A stretch of DNA of 64,000 nt from Bacteroidota bacterium (GCA_016707685.1 JADJHE010000020.1:22818-86817), one strand, 5' to 3'; positions 1 through 9,721 are shown, numbered from the stretch's first letter. Numbers and translations: made by a program. Notes: a model not told the origin generated them from the letters alone.

Positions 1-1152
1 CTTCCCTGTTGACGTTCCATGTGAACACTTTACATCATCGGCATAAATCTCCAACTGGGGCTTTGTATTGATGGTTCCATCATCACTCAATAAAATATTT
101 TTGTTCGACTGAAACGCATTTGTTTTTTGTGCATCCTTACGAACATAAATTTTACCATTAAACGTTGCAGCTGATTTTTCATCAATAATTCCTTTGTACA
201 ATTCATTACTATTGCAATTTGGTTTACGATGATCAACCAAGGTATGATTATCAACTACCTGAGTCCCTTTTGTAAGATACAAACCATTCAAATGAGATTC
301 AATGAATTCATCATCCAAAACGATTGTTAAATTATTACGAACCAATGAACCACTTAAGGTTAAATTATTCGTTGAAAAAACACTTTGTTTCTTTTGATAC
401 ACTTGAGTAGTGTTTACTAAATTTCCTACATCTCCTTCATCCTGAATTTTGTAATGCTTAACATTCGCATTTGCAGCAACAACAATTTCTGAAAGTGCAT
501 TGTTAAATACCTTTGTGGAATTTGAGCTCACAACAAACGACTCTACAATTGTAGTTTGTGCATTTTCTTCAACCACAACTAAATTACGTGCATTTACAAT
601 TGTTGGTACGGAACAAGTATTTATATGAATAATGTGTATAGGTAATTCGATTACTGCACTTTTAGCAACGTGTATAAAAACACCTCCGCTAGCCAAGGCT
701 GTATTTAATGCAATAAAAGCATCGCTAGCTACATCTGCATAATTCGAATAATGCGCTTTAAACGAATCTAGGTTAGTTGCATCTGAAATATTCTGAATGA
801 TTAATCCTTTTGGAAGAACTCCTAGCCTAGAATTATTTGCTGAAAACACACCGTTTTCAATAACAACCACAATTGCAGTTTTTAATATAGATGCAGTTTC
901 AACCTGCCCTTCCGACAGGCGGGTTTGTTGAGCAGCAAATGGATTTGGTGATGAAAAAGCAAAATCTCCTTTCAATGCCAACTCCATGTTCACATACTTG
1001 TACTCTTCACTTTTTCTCCCAGGAATACCTAGTTTAGCAAATGAGTCAAGCGCATTTTTTCGAATAGTACTATCTCCAAACAATGAATTTTTGCTCAATT
1101 CAAATTCAGAAATAATTTTATCTTTTATAGATACTTTTGTGATTGTTTCCAT
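1..1152 (-). CDS. sufD: Fe-S cluster assembly protein SufD (3' end outside window)
   Basis: Scaffold subunit of the SufBCD complex that builds Fe-S clusters in the cytoplasm. Reading leftward from the ATG at 1152-1150 gives an open frame of 384 codons to the window edge, so the C-terminal tail is missing. The SufD/SufB beta-helix core is visible, including the family signature EIYADDVKCSHG near residues 370-380, with the conserved Cys and His of the SufD active region. The N-terminus (METITKVSIKDKI) is followed by the usual 'LGIPGRKSEEYKY' motif. It is the last visible gene of the leftward suf operon, 31 bp after sufC. An in-frame palindromic insert lies at 903-923. No frameshift seen in this part. 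Confidence 0.95.
   Translation of the reverse strand, partial: METITKVSIKDKIISEFELSKNSLFGDSTIRKNALDSFAKLGIPGRKSEEYKYVNMELALKGDFAFSSPNPFAAQQTRLSEGQVETASILKTAIVVVIENGVFSANNSRLGVLPKGLIIQNISDATNLDSFKAHYSNYADVASDAFIALNTALASGGVFIHVAKSAVIELPIHIIHINTCSVPTIVNARNLVVVEENAQTTIVESFVVSSNSTKVFNNALSEIVVAANANVKHYKIQDEGDVGNLVNTTQVYQKKQSVFSTNNLTLSGSLVRNNLTIVLDDEFIESHLNGLYLTKGTQVVDNHTLVDHRKPNCNSNELYKGIIDEKSAATFNGKIYVRKDAQKTNAFQSNKNILLSDDGTINTKPQLEIYADDVKCSHGTSTGK
903..923. repeat. Palindrome-like element inserted in frame in sufD
   Basis: The 21 bases are GC-rich and imperfectly self-complementary (CCTGCC...GGCGGG arms around TTCCGA), unlike the AT-rich surroundings. In sufD they encode about seven residues (TRLSEGQ) in a region between the N-terminal helical part and the beta-helix core. 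The sequence resembles short 'CCTGTCGGACAGGCGGG'-type dispersed repeats common in Bacteroidota genomes. The frame of sufD is kept. Confidence 0.5.
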
Positions 1153-1183
1153 TTTAATTTTTTCTCTTGCAGCACAAAACTAA

Positions 1184-1936
1184 TTATGCGCCTACTTCTT
1201 CTTTAATAAAATCGTATCCTTTTTCTTCCAACTCCAAAGCCAATTCTTTAGTGCCCGACTTCACAATTTGTCCTTTGTACAATACATGAACAAAATCAGG
1301 AACGATATAATCCAACAAGCGTTGGTAGTGAGTAATTACAATTGTTGCATTCTCTTTTGTTTTTAATTTATTTACTCCATTTGCAACAATGCGCAAGGCG
1401 TCAATGTCCAGCCCGCTATCTGTTTCATCCAAAATAGATAACATTGGATTCAACATCGCCATTTGAAATATTTCATTTCTTTTTTTCTCCCCACCACTAA
1501 ATCCTTCATTCACACTACGGTTTGCTAAACTTCCTTGTAATTCTACAAGTGCTTGTTTTTCTTTTACCAACTTTAAAAAGTCTTTTGCTTCCATTGGAGG
1601 CAATCCTTTGTATGCTCTAATTTCACTTAAAGCTGTTTTCAAAAAGTTAATATTGCTAACACCCGGAATTTCAATTGGATACTGAAATGCTAAAAACACC
1701 CCTTCTCTTGCTCTGTCTTCTGGCGATAATTCCAACAAATTTTTTCCATTAAAAACAACTTCTCCTTCTGTTACATCGTATGCTTCGCGTCCTGCTAAAA
1801 CTGCCGACAATGTGCTTTTACCAGAGCCATTCGGACCCATGATTGCGTGTATCTCTCCCGCTTTAACTTCAAGATTAATTCCTCTTAAGATTTCTTTGCC
1901 ATCGATTGAGGCATGTAAATTTTTAATTGATAACAT
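1184..1936 (-). CDS. sufC: Fe-S cluster assembly ATPase SufC
   Basis: ABC-type ATPase of the SufBCD scaffold; ATP binding drives the rearrangement of SufB/SufD needed for cluster assembly. The 250-residue product has Walker A GPNGSGKST (about residue 34), the signature loop SGGEKKRNE (about 148), and Walker B with LSILDETDSGLDIDAL, which is diagnostic for SufC. Length is normal for the family. It lies between the four-helix-bundle gene and sufD, all leftward. The spacer upstream (1937-1963) has tandem copies of GTTTAAAGT. Confidence 0.97.
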   Translation of the reverse strand: MLSIKNLHASIDGKEILRGINLEVKAGEIHAIMGPNGSGKSTLSAVLAGREAYDVTEGEVVFNGKNLLELSPEDRAREGVFLAFQYPIEIPGVSNINFLKTALSEIRAYKGLPPMEAKDFLKLVKEKQALVELQGSLANRSVNEGFSGGEKKRNEIFQMAMLNPMLSILDETDSGLDIDALRIVANGVNKLKTKENATIVITHYQRLLDYIVPDFVHVLYKGQIVKSGTKELALELEEKGYDFIKEEVGA

Positions 1937-1963
1937 ATAGTTTAAAGTTTAAAGTGGAAAAGT

Positions 1964-2393
1964 TTAAAGTGGAGTTTTGCCATAGGTTGCGGCATCTTCC
2001 ATAAACTTACTTCCTTTCATTTCTGTTGTTTTTAAATAACTCATTAATCCATTAATCATTTTACTTATTTCCAATAACCCATTTACAACTTCTGTAAATT
2101 CAGCATCAGAAACATATTCCAAATCCTTTGCAATATATAGCTGTGATCTAACTTCACCAGCCGAAGCTTTTGCAACTGACAAAAAACTGACCAAATTCTT
2201 TATTCCCGTTTCTTTCAAACCCTTCTGCAATGTTTGATAAAATTGAGACACTAGCTCTTCTTATTTGATCCCTAAGTCCAAAATCTTTTGCAAAAACTCC
2301 TTTGTTAGATAATTGATATATTTTAAGATTTATCTCCCGCGACTTTTGCCAAACTTTTAAATCTTCGAATTTTTCTATTTTACTCATATTCAC
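1964..2393 (-). CDS. Four-helix-bundle protein (23S rRNA intervening-sequence family), one-base frameshift
   Basis: Member of the four-helix-bundle family first found in intervening sequences of 23S rRNA genes; molecular function unknown. The N-terminal frame from the ATG near 2393 carries the family hallmarks (FEDLKVWQKSRE, then 'RRASVSILSNIAEGFERN'); it breaks at the A6 run 2181-2186 (T6 on the coding strand). Removing one base joins GQFLSVAKASAGEVRSQLY to the rest, ending at 1964 after about 142 residues. So one gene with one homopolymer indel, error or true mutation. It sits between sufB and sufC in the middle of the suf operon, where this family is not functionally expected. A second, intact member is in the sdh operon at 21797. 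Confidence 0.85.
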
Positions 2394-2423
2394 TTTGAAC
2401 TAGCCAACTTTAAACATTGAACT

Positions 2424-3842
2424 CTAACCAACCGATCCTTCTAAACTCACGGCCAACAATTTTTGTGCTTCTACAGCAAACTCCATTGGCAACTGATTCA
2501 ATACTTCTTTGCAATATCCATTTACAATTAAACCAATTGCTTTTTCGGTGTCAATACCACGTTGCTTGCAATAAAATATTTGGTCTTCCCCAATTTTTGA
2601 TGTTGTTGCTTCGTGCTCAACAATTGCTGTTTTATCTTTTATTTCGATGTATGGAAATGTATGTGCTCCACATTTATCACCCATCAATAAACTATCGCAT
2701 TGCGAAAAATTACGTGCATTACTTGCACCTTTCGCAATACGCACCAAACCTCTGTAACTATTATTACTAAAGCCTGCAGATATTCCTTTTGAAATAATCG
2801 TGCTTCTTGTATTTTTCCCAAGATGCATCATTTTTGTTCCTGTATCGGCTTGCTGATAATTATTTGTAACAGCAACTGAATAAAATTCCCCAATTGAGTT
2901 ATCACCTTTTAATATTACCGAAGGGTATTTCCATGTAACTGCCGAACCGGTTTCTACTTGTGTCCATGAAATTTTTGAATTGTCTTCTAAACAAATTCCA
3001 CGCTTGGTAACAAAATTGAAAATTCCACCTTTCCCATTTTTATCGCCAGGGTACCAATTTTGAACGGTACTGTATTTTACTTCTGCATTTTTATGTGTTA
3101 CAATTTCAACAACAGCAGCATGCAATTGATTTTCATCACGCATAGGTGCTGTACAACCCTCTAAGTAACTAACATACGCTCCTTCATCGGCAATCAATAG
3201 AGTGCGCTCAAACTGACCGGTACCAGAAGCATTGATGCGGAAGTAGGTTGATAATTCCATTGGGCAACGAACACCTTTGGGAATGTAACAAAACGAACCA
3301 TCACTGAACACAGCTGCATTTAATGCTGCATAAAAATTATCGGTATAAGGAACTACGGTTCCCATGTATTTTTTAATCAAGTCGGGATGTTCCTGAACAG
3401 CTTCACTAAACGAACAGAAAATAATTCCTTTTTCAGACAACGTTTCTTTAAAAGTTGTTTTTACTGAAACACTATCTATAACAGCATCAACAGCAATTCT
3501 ACTTTCTACTCCGCTCAAACGTTTTTGTTCTTCTAATGAAATACCCAGCTTTTCAAATGTTTTTAATAATTCAGGATCCACTTCATCCAAGCTCTTTAAT
3601 TCCTTTTTAGGTTTAGGAGCCGAATAATAAATGATATCTTGAAAATCGGGTTTTTTATAAGAGACATGCGCCCACGTTGGCTCTTCTAATGTTTTCCAAT
3701 AAGCAAAAGCTTTCAGACGGTATTCCAACATCCATTCTGGTTCATTCTTTTTCTTAGAAATAAAACGAACGATGTCTTCATTTAATCCTTTTGGAGCATT
3801 GTCAGATTCAATATCGGTAACGCTTGAATTTGTATTATTCAA
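2424..3842 (-). CDS. sufB: Fe-S cluster assembly protein SufB
   Basis: Scaffold protein on which nascent Fe-S clusters form with SufC and SufD. The 472-residue product shows the SufB core: 'AVFSDGSFCYIPKGVRCPMEL', 'LEGCTAPMRDENQLHAAVVEI', 'KGGIFNFVTKRG', and the C-terminal SNARNFSQCDSLLMGDKCGA with the conserved Cys used in assembly. Length is typical. Start MNNTNSSVTD was chosen because it is the first ATG and leaves a 50-bp spacer to the A-type carrier gene. That spacer holds ACTTTGAACT-type degenerate tandem repeats. Confidence 0.97.
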   Translation of the reverse strand: MNNTNSSVTDIESDNAPKGLNEDIVRFISKKKNEPEWMLEYRLKAFAYWKTLEEPTWAHVSYKKPDFQDIIYYSAPKPKKELKSLDEVDPELLKTFEKLGISLEEQKRLSGVESRIAVDAVIDSVSVKTTFKETLSEKGIIFCSFSEAVQEHPDLIKKYMGTVVPYTDNFYAALNAAVFSDGSFCYIPKGVRCPMELSTYFRINASGTGQFERTLLIADEGAYVSYLEGCTAPMRDENQLHAAVVEIVTHKNAEVKYSTVQNWYPGDKNGKGGIFNFVTKRGICLEDNSKISWTQVETGSAVTWKYPSVILKGDNSIGEFYSVAVTNNYQQADTGTKMMHLGKNTRSTIISKGISAGFSNNSYRGLVRIAKGASNARNFSQCDSLLMGDKCGAHTFPYIEIKDKTAIVEHEATTSKIGEDQIFYCKQRGIDTEKAIGLIVNGYCKEVLNQLPMEFAVEAQKLLAVSLEGSVG

Positions 3843-3892
3843 TCTTAAATTTTTCGCTAACCTTTGAACTTTTTACTTTGAACTTAATTTTT

Positions 3893-4219
3893 TTAAACTG
3901 AAAATGATTCCCCACATCCACAAGTACGTGATGCATTCGGATTATTAAAAATGAATCCTTTTCCATTTAGGCCACCCGTATAATCAAGCTCCATTCCTAT
4001 TAAGTACAAGAAACTCTTTTTATCCACTGCTATTTTAATTCCTTTGTCCTCAAATACTTGATCGCCTTCTTTCGAAATGTTATCAAATTCCAATTTATAG
4101 GAAAGGCCAGAACATCCACCACCTTCAACTCCTACACGAATAAAGGTTCCTTCTGGTCGATTATCTTGTTTCATTAAGTCTAAAGCATGTTGCTTTGCGT
4201 TTTCTGATACGGTTATCAT
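3893..4219 (-). CDS. A-type Fe-S carrier (IscA/SufA/ErpA family)
   Basis: Carrier that receives clusters from the scaffold and delivers them to target proteins. The 108-residue product has the three invariant cysteines: GGGCSGLSY (about residue 36) and the C-terminal CGCGESF pair. It is the first gene of the leftward suf operon; its promoter and a palindromic operator lie 45-100 bp upstream. Which A-type subgroup it belongs to cannot be decided from sequence alone. Confidence 0.93.
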   Translation of the reverse strand: MITVSENAKQHALDLMKQDNRPEGTFIRVGVEGGGCSGLSYKLEFDNISKEGDQVFEDKGIKIAVDKKSFLYLIGMELDYTGGLNGKGFIFNNPNASRTCGCGESFSV

Positions 4220-4262
4220 TTTTTATAATGTATTGAAAATGAAGTTTTTAATTCTTATTCTT

Positions 4263-4281
4263 ATTTAGATTGAATCTAAAT
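4263..4281. promoter_or_regulatory. 19-bp perfect palindrome at the suf operon start (likely operator)
   Basis: ATTTAGATT-G-AATCTAAAT is perfectly symmetric around G4272. It lies directly downstream of the leftward -7 box at 4288-4295, so it should cover the transcription start of the suf operon. That position suits a repressor. The half site resembles those of metal or redox regulators (DtxR/MntR- or Fur-like), but the regulator cannot be named from the sequence. Confidence 0.65.
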
Positions 4282-4287
4282 GAAATA

Positions 4288-4319
4288 CAAAAATACCTAA
4301 AAAATGGTATTGCAGCAAA
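4288..4319 (-). promoter_or_regulatory. Bacteroidota-type promoter of the suf operon
   Basis: On the minus strand TTTG (4319-4316) is followed after 20 bases by TATTTTTG (4295-4288), an exact fit to the Bacteroidota primary sigma consensus TTTG-N19..21-TANNTTTG. The A-type carrier gene starts about 70 bp downstream. Confidence 0.7.
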
Positions 4320-4411
4320 TATTTAACAAGGTTTAGACGAAAATTGTTTTAAAAACGATAAGTATGATTTTAGGAGTATTCAGTTTGTATCCTATTTTAC
4401 AATTTTAGACG

Positions 4412-4419
4412 TACTTTTG
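4412..4419 (+). promoter_or_regulatory. -7 box of the thiL promoter
   Basis: TACTTTTG matches TANNTTTG and ends 16 bp before the thiL ATG. A TTTG at 4384-4387 is 24 bp upstream, a little too far for a good -33 element, so only the -7 box is well supported. Confidence 0.5.
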
Positions 4420-4435
4420 CACTACAAAAGAAACT

Positions 4436-5482
4436 ATGTTAGAAAATACAGGACGAACAGAACTAAGCAGTTTAGGTGAATTTGGATTAATCAAACACCT
4501 TACGCAATTTATTGAAATTAAAAACGAAAGCACTACCAAAGGTATTGGTGATGATGCTGCTGTTATCGACTATAAAGGGAAAAAAATGGTCGTTAGTACC
4601 GACATGCTCGTTGAAGGTGTTCACTTTGATTTAGCTTACGTTCCCTTGAAACATCTTGGCTTTAAAGCCGTTTCTGTAAATGTTTCCGACATTTATGCAA
4701 TGAACGCAATCCCTCGTCAGATAACAGTTTCAATTGCAATGTCGAATCGTTTTTCGGTTGAAGCAATGGAAGAATTTTATGCAGGAATGATGCTTGCTTG
4801 CCATAAACATAAAGTAGACATTGTGGGTGGAGATACAACTACCAACAAAAGTGGATTAGTAATTAGCATCACCGCAATTGGTGAAGCAGATGAAGATGAG
4901 TTGGTGTATAGAGATGGTGCAAAAGAAGGCGACTTACTTTGTGTAACAGGAGATTTAGGTGCTGCTTATGTTGGACTACAATTGCTTGAACGTGAAAAAC
5001 AAATTTTCATGGAAAGTCCAGGTGTACAGCCCGACTTAGAAGGCAACGATTACATTTTAGAGCGACAATTAAAACCTGAAGCTAGAAAAGACATTCCGGT
5101 ATTGCTAAAAAAATTGGAAGTAAAACCTACTTCCATGATTGATGTTTCAGATGGTTTAGCTTCTGAAATATTACATTTATGTACACAATCAACTACTGGT
5201 TGTAATTTGTACGAAGAAAAAATTCCCATCGATCCGTCTACTTATAACATGGCGCGTGAATTTAATTTAGACCCTACCGTATGTGCATTAAGTGGTGGCG
5301 AAGATTATGAACTATTATTTACCATTGATCAAAGTGATTTCCCTAAAATAAAAGCCAATCCAGATATCACTGTAATTGGCCACATGACAGCTTCCAAAGA
5401 TGGAGTAAACTTGATTACAAAAGGAGGCACATCACATCCATTAACAGCTCAAGGCTGGGATTCACTTCTCAAAAAAGATTAA
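4436..5482 (+). CDS. thiL: Thiamine-monophosphate kinase
   Basis: Phosphorylates thiamine monophosphate to thiamine diphosphate in the last step of cofactor synthesis. The 348-residue product has the ThiL/PurM-like fold: GIGDDAAVIDYKGKKMVVSTDMLVEG at the N-terminus is quoted here only in part (GIGDDAAVI, STDMLVEGVHF), followed by 'GGDTTTNKSGLVISITAIG' and C-terminal 'MIDVSDGLASEILHLC' and SGGEDYELLFT, which carry the Mg-binding aspartates. Length is typical. It stands alone, divergent from the suf operon, and ends in a clear terminator. Confidence 0.96.
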   Translation: MLENTGRTELSSLGEFGLIKHLTQFIEIKNESTTKGIGDDAAVIDYKGKKMVVSTDMLVEGVHFDLAYVPLKHLGFKAVSVNVSDIYAMNAIPRQITVSIAMSNRFSVEAMEEFYAGMMLACHKHKVDIVGGDTTTNKSGLVISITAIGEADEDELVYRDGAKEGDLLCVTGDLGAAYVGLQLLEREKQIFMESPGVQPDLEGNDYILERQLKPEARKDIPVLLKKLEVKPTSMIDVSDGLASEILHLCTQSTTGCNLYEEKIPIDPSTYNMAREFNLDPTVCALSGGEDYELLFTIDQSDFPKIKANPDITVIGHMTASKDGVNLITKGGTSHPLTAQGWDSLLKKD

Positions 5483-5495
5483 CAGAACTTTTTCA

Positions 5496-5529
5496 AAAAA
5501 ATGCTGCAAAATAAATTGTAGCATTTTTT
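5496..5529 (+). terminator. Rho-independent terminator after thiL
   Basis: AAAAAATGCTGCAA pairs with TTGTAGCATTTTTT (one G-U pair) around a six-base loop and runs into T6. It lies 14 bp after the thiL stop. Confidence 0.75.
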
Positions 5530-5570
5530 GTTTACTAATATTATAATATCTTTGGATAAACACATACTAA

Positions 5571-8537
5571 ATGCAGAAGGCAATTATTCATTTTTTATCA
5601 ATACTCTTTTTAATTGCTTTATTGCTGAAGCCTGAAAGCACTTCAGCACAATCCTATTTTTATCGTAATTACTCGGTTGAAGATGGTTTGCCATTTATAA
5701 ATGTCTCCACAATTTTTCAAGATAGCAAAGGGAACCTTTGGAGTGGTGGATATGGCGGATTAAGCCGATTCGATGGAATTACATTTACGAACTATAGTCC
5801 AAAAGATGGCTTGTTAAACCATTTTGTATCATGCATTACAGAAGACAATCAAAACAATATTTGGATTGGAACAATCAGCGGTATTAATAAATACGATGGT
5901 AAAAAATTTACCAGCTATACCACCAAACATGGCCTCATCGACAACACCATCAAAGCTGTTGCAAAAGATAAACAAGGAAATCTTTGGTTTGGAACATCAA
6001 AAGGATTAAGTAAACTTACCGATGGAACATTCATAAATTTTTCAAATAAAGATGGCCTCATCAACAACCAAATCAATTGCCTTTTCCTCGACAAAGACAA
6101 TAAATTATGGATTGGTACTCCAAACGGATTAAGCGTATTTGATGGTGCAAAATTCATAAACTACAATACAACAAAAGGCTTTCCGGCAAATCAAGTAAAT
6201 GCCATACCAAGATAAAGAAGGCGCAATGTGGATTGCTACTAATAAAGGTTATGCAAATTATTAAACAATACATTCAATTGGTACACCGAAAAAGATGGCA
6301 TCGTGAACAGTAACATTACTGCCTTAATCTGCGATTTTAAAAACACTCTTTGGATTGGAACAGAAAAAGGAATGACAAAATTTGAGGATGGAAAATTCTC
6401 TACGTATTTTATTAAACGCGATCAGAACAGTAATTTAATAAGTTGCTTCTTAGAGGATTTTGAAAACAATTTATGGATTGGAACTTTTTCTGGTTTATTC
6501 AAATACCGAGGTCATCCCTTTGTTAGCTATGGGATTCATGATGGCCTAACTAATAATTTCATCTATGGTATTTACCGCGATTCAAATAAAAATCTTTGGA
6601 TTGGCTCACAAAATGGAGGTATTTTCAAATATGAGAACAATGAATTTATTCAATTTACAAGTACGAATTTAACTTTCAAAACAGTAAATTTTATTTATGA
6701 ATTTTCTAAAAATAATCTATGGTTGGGAACCAATATCGGCTTAGTGCATTTTGATGGAAAAACATTTTCTCAAAAAACGGATACCTCATCTGTTTATAAA
6801 ACAAACATTAATTACATCTATAAAGATTCCAAAAACAATATTTGGTTGGGAGCGGATGGTGCGCTTTTTAAGTATGATGGAAATAAATTTCACCATTATA
6901 ATTTAAAAACAAAAAATGAAAACTATGCCGTTTGGAGTATTATTGAAGATAAACAAGGAACTCTTTGGTTTGGTACATATCTAGGTGGATTGGTGAAATA
7001 CGATGGCGAAAAATTTGAAGAATGCAGTGAATCACTTGGGCTTGCAAATGACTCTTATCTAACATCGTTAATAGATGTACAGGGTAATCTATATTTTGGT
7101 GCTTTGGATGGCTTGTGGATTTTTAATCCGTCCGATAAAAGCAAAAAAATGGTGCACATCGACAAAGCAGATGGACTTAGTTCTGATTTGATTTATTCAT
7201 TGTGCTTCGATAAAAACAAAAAATACATTTGGGTTGGAACCAATCAAGGTATTAACAATATTAACATTGAAGAATTCTATAAATCGGGAAAAAAGAATAT
7301 CATTCAATTTGGAAAACAAGAAGGTTTTACGGGTGTAGAATGTAATTCGAACGGAGCTTGGGTGGATGATGATGCTACCATTTGGTTTGGAACCGTTTAT
7401 GGTTTAATCAAATATGATCCACGAGAAAATATTCCAAACACATCTGAATCAAAAATAAGCATTACTGGATTACGATTATTTTACAACGATACATTACTTG
7501 AAAACAAAGCACACCTTGCTTATGATGATAACAACATTACTTTTTTCTACAATGGAATTTCGTTAACCAATCCTTCCAAAGTAAAATACTCGCATATATT
7601 GGAAGGTTTCGAAAAAAAGTGGTCGCCTGCTACCAACGAACGACTAACGACCTACTCCAACCTTCCTCCAGGTACGTATACATTTAAAGTAATTAGCTCG
7701 AACAACGAAGGTCTTTGGAATGAAATACCTGCAACGTTCACTTTTACCATTGATAGACCTTTCTGGAAAACAACCTGGTTTATTATAGGAATAATTGTGT
7801 TAAGCATCCTGGCATTGGTTTTCTCTATCCGCTACCGTATTAACACTATTAAAAATCGTGAAAAACGAAAAACCGATTTAAACAAAAAAATTGCTCATTT
7901 AGAATCGCAAGCATTGCGTGCACAGATGAATCCGCATTTTATATTTAACACATTGAGCTCCATCCAACATTACATCTCTAACAATGATACGGACGCAGCA
8001 TTAAAATATTTGTCAAAATTCGCGAAGTTAATGCGTAGGATTATGGACAATAGTAAGCAGCAATTAATTTCTGTTGCTGAAGAAATAAATGCATTGGATT
8101 TATACCTTGAGTTGGAAGTAATGCGCTTTGATAAAAAATTCGAATACAAAATCATCATCGACAAAGAAATTGACACCAATTACGATCGCATTCCATCCAT
8201 GCTTATTCAGCCCTACGTTGAGAATGCAATTATACACGGACTTCTACCTAAAGGCGAAGGAGGAAGAATAGTTATTGAACTAAAACGAAAAGACGAAACA
8301 ATTTCCTGTACAATTGAAGACAATGGAATCGGAAGAGAAAAATCGAAAGAATACAAAAAGAATCGAGTACAACAGCACAAATCAATGGGAATGAGTATTA
8401 CACAAGAACGGTTAGACATTCTGAACTCAAGCTTAAAAAGTAATTTAAATGCCGAAATAATCGATTTGTATGAAGACGGAAAACCTGCAGGCACAAAAGT
8501 GCGTTTAAATATACCACTTGAGAGTGGTGAAGATTAA
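5571..8537 (+). CDS. Regulator-propeller sensor histidine kinase (LytS-type His_kinase), two compensating indels
   Basis: Membrane sensor kinase of about 989 residues. A signal peptide (FLSILFLIALLL...TSAQ) is followed by a periplasmic beta-propeller made of many 'NLWIGT..GL.KYDG..F' two-component regulator repeats, a Y_Y_Y domain (LPPGTYTFKVISSNNEG), one membrane helix (WFIIGIIVLSILALVFSI), a LytS-type phosphoacceptor region (LRAQMNPHFIFNTLSSIQHY, with the His in NPHF) and an ATPase domain (YVENAIIHGL, IEDNGIGREKS). The frame is lost at an extra C at 6207-6208 and regained at a missing T near 6250, so only about 14 codons are shifted. Its response regulator follows 35 bp downstream. The ligand is unknown; propellers of this type often sense glycans, but that is inference. 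Confidence 0.9.
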
Positions 8538-8571
8538 AAATAGTATATTAGTGTATTAAATAATAGAGCAA

Positions 8572-9323
8572 ATGGCAATAAAAGCAATAATCGTAGACGA
8601 TGAATTAGGAGCACGCGAATCATTATCAAAAATGATTGAGAAAAATTGCAAGCAAATTGAAATCGTAGCAAAAGCCGATTCAATGAAAGCTGCTTATGAT
8701 ACCATTACTGCCCTTAATCCTGATTTAGTTTTCTTAGATATTGAAATGCCCAATGGCAATGCTTTCGATTTATTAGAAAAATTCAAACAAATCAATTTCA
8801 ACATCATCTTTACTACTGCATACGATCATTATGCTATTAAAGCCATCAAATTTAGCGCTGTAGATTACTTATTAAAGCCAATCGACCCGAAGAGTTAGTT
8901 ACAGCAGTTGAGCGCTTAGAAAACAAATTGGGACAAAAAACCGAGTTGGATAAACAATTCAAAACATTGTTATCGAATGTTCGACCAGAAAATAAACTAA
9001 AAAAAGTTGGTATTCCTGATGGAGATGGATTGGTATTCATTAACCTGTCCGATATTATCCGTTGTGACTCCGATGGCAATTACACCTATTTTATTCTAAC
9101 AAGTGGCAAAAAAATTATTGCATCGCGCACCTTGGGTGAGTACGAGAATCTTTTCTCTGACGAAAGCTTCTTTCGCGTACACCGCTCCCATCTCATCAAC
9201 CTTGAACATGTAAAAAAATACATTAAAGGTGAAGGTGGATACGTTATAATGAGCGACAATTCACAGGTTGAGGTATCTAGAAGGAATAAAAACGACTTTT
9301 TAGAGAAACTATCCCATTTATAG
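8572..9323 (+). CDS. LytTR-family response regulator, one-base frameshift
   Basis: Partner of the sensor kinase just upstream. The receiver domain has the phospho-acceptor pocket (VDDE near residue 9, LVFLDIEMPNGNAF with the acceptor Asp, FTTAYDHYAIKA and LLKPID with the conserved Lys). The frame breaks after C8888 (one base missing, C3 run); restoring it gives PIDPEELVTAVERLENK and joins the LytTR DNA-binding domain (LSDIIRCDSDGNYTYF ... FFRVHRSHLINLEHV). The full protein would be about 251 residues, normal for LytR/AlgR. Most likely one functional gene with a consensus error. Confidence 0.88.
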
Positions 9324-9646
9324 CCGCACCGTTTATTTCCTGTTTCAACCGTTAAATAATTGAACCCGCCACTTACTCATTCTGGGTATCTTTCCTTTCA
9401 ATAGTGCCGTAATATTGTGTAGAAATAAACATTAACAGTATTTCTACAGTTCTTTCAAAAGATAACAAAATTACAAAGGCACGTAAACTTTACCACTAAT
9501 AATTGCCTCCGCAACTATTACATCAACTGTTTACTTATTAAATGCTACAATTAAATGCCTTAAAATTCAATAGCAACGGATTGGATTTTCAACAACAAAA
9601 ATTGTTGCGTAAAAAACCGTTTCAAAATAAATTAAGAACAAGAGCG
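9324..9646. other. Intergenic stretch without recognisable gene
   Basis: About 320 bp between the response regulator and the first conserved-loop hairpin. I see no open frame with a family match, no clear TANNTTTG box and no terminator. It presumably contains the promoter for the small gene at 9733. Confidence 0.4.
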
Positions 9647-9721
9647 GGTGAAGGGATTTGCAACGTAAAATTAATTGGCACATGGGGATGTTGTTTAAAT
9701 TAATACCGCAAATCCCTCACC
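9647..9721 (+). ncRNA. Conserved-loop hairpin, copy 1 (5' leader of small membrane protein)
   Basis: GGTGA(A)GGGATTTGC at 9647-9661 pairs with GCAAATCCCTCACC at 9708-9721 (14 bp, one bulged A). An internal loop and a second stem ATTAAT/ATTAAT lead to the core TGGCACATGGGGATGTTGTT at 9676-9695. The core is identical in copies 2 and 3 while the stems differ. It ends 11 bp before the ATG at 9733. The ATG in the core at 9682 is in frame with that gene. Confidence 0.6.

Noticed and set aside
2417..2770. Plus-strand open frame opposite sufB
   Set aside because: Fully antisense to a conserved sufB coding sequence.
9684..9690. Core ACATGGGGATGT as a CsrA/RsmA binding site
   Set aside because: It resembles the ACANGGANGT consensus, but CsrA is not known as typical of Bacteroidota and the conserved region is longer than that site.
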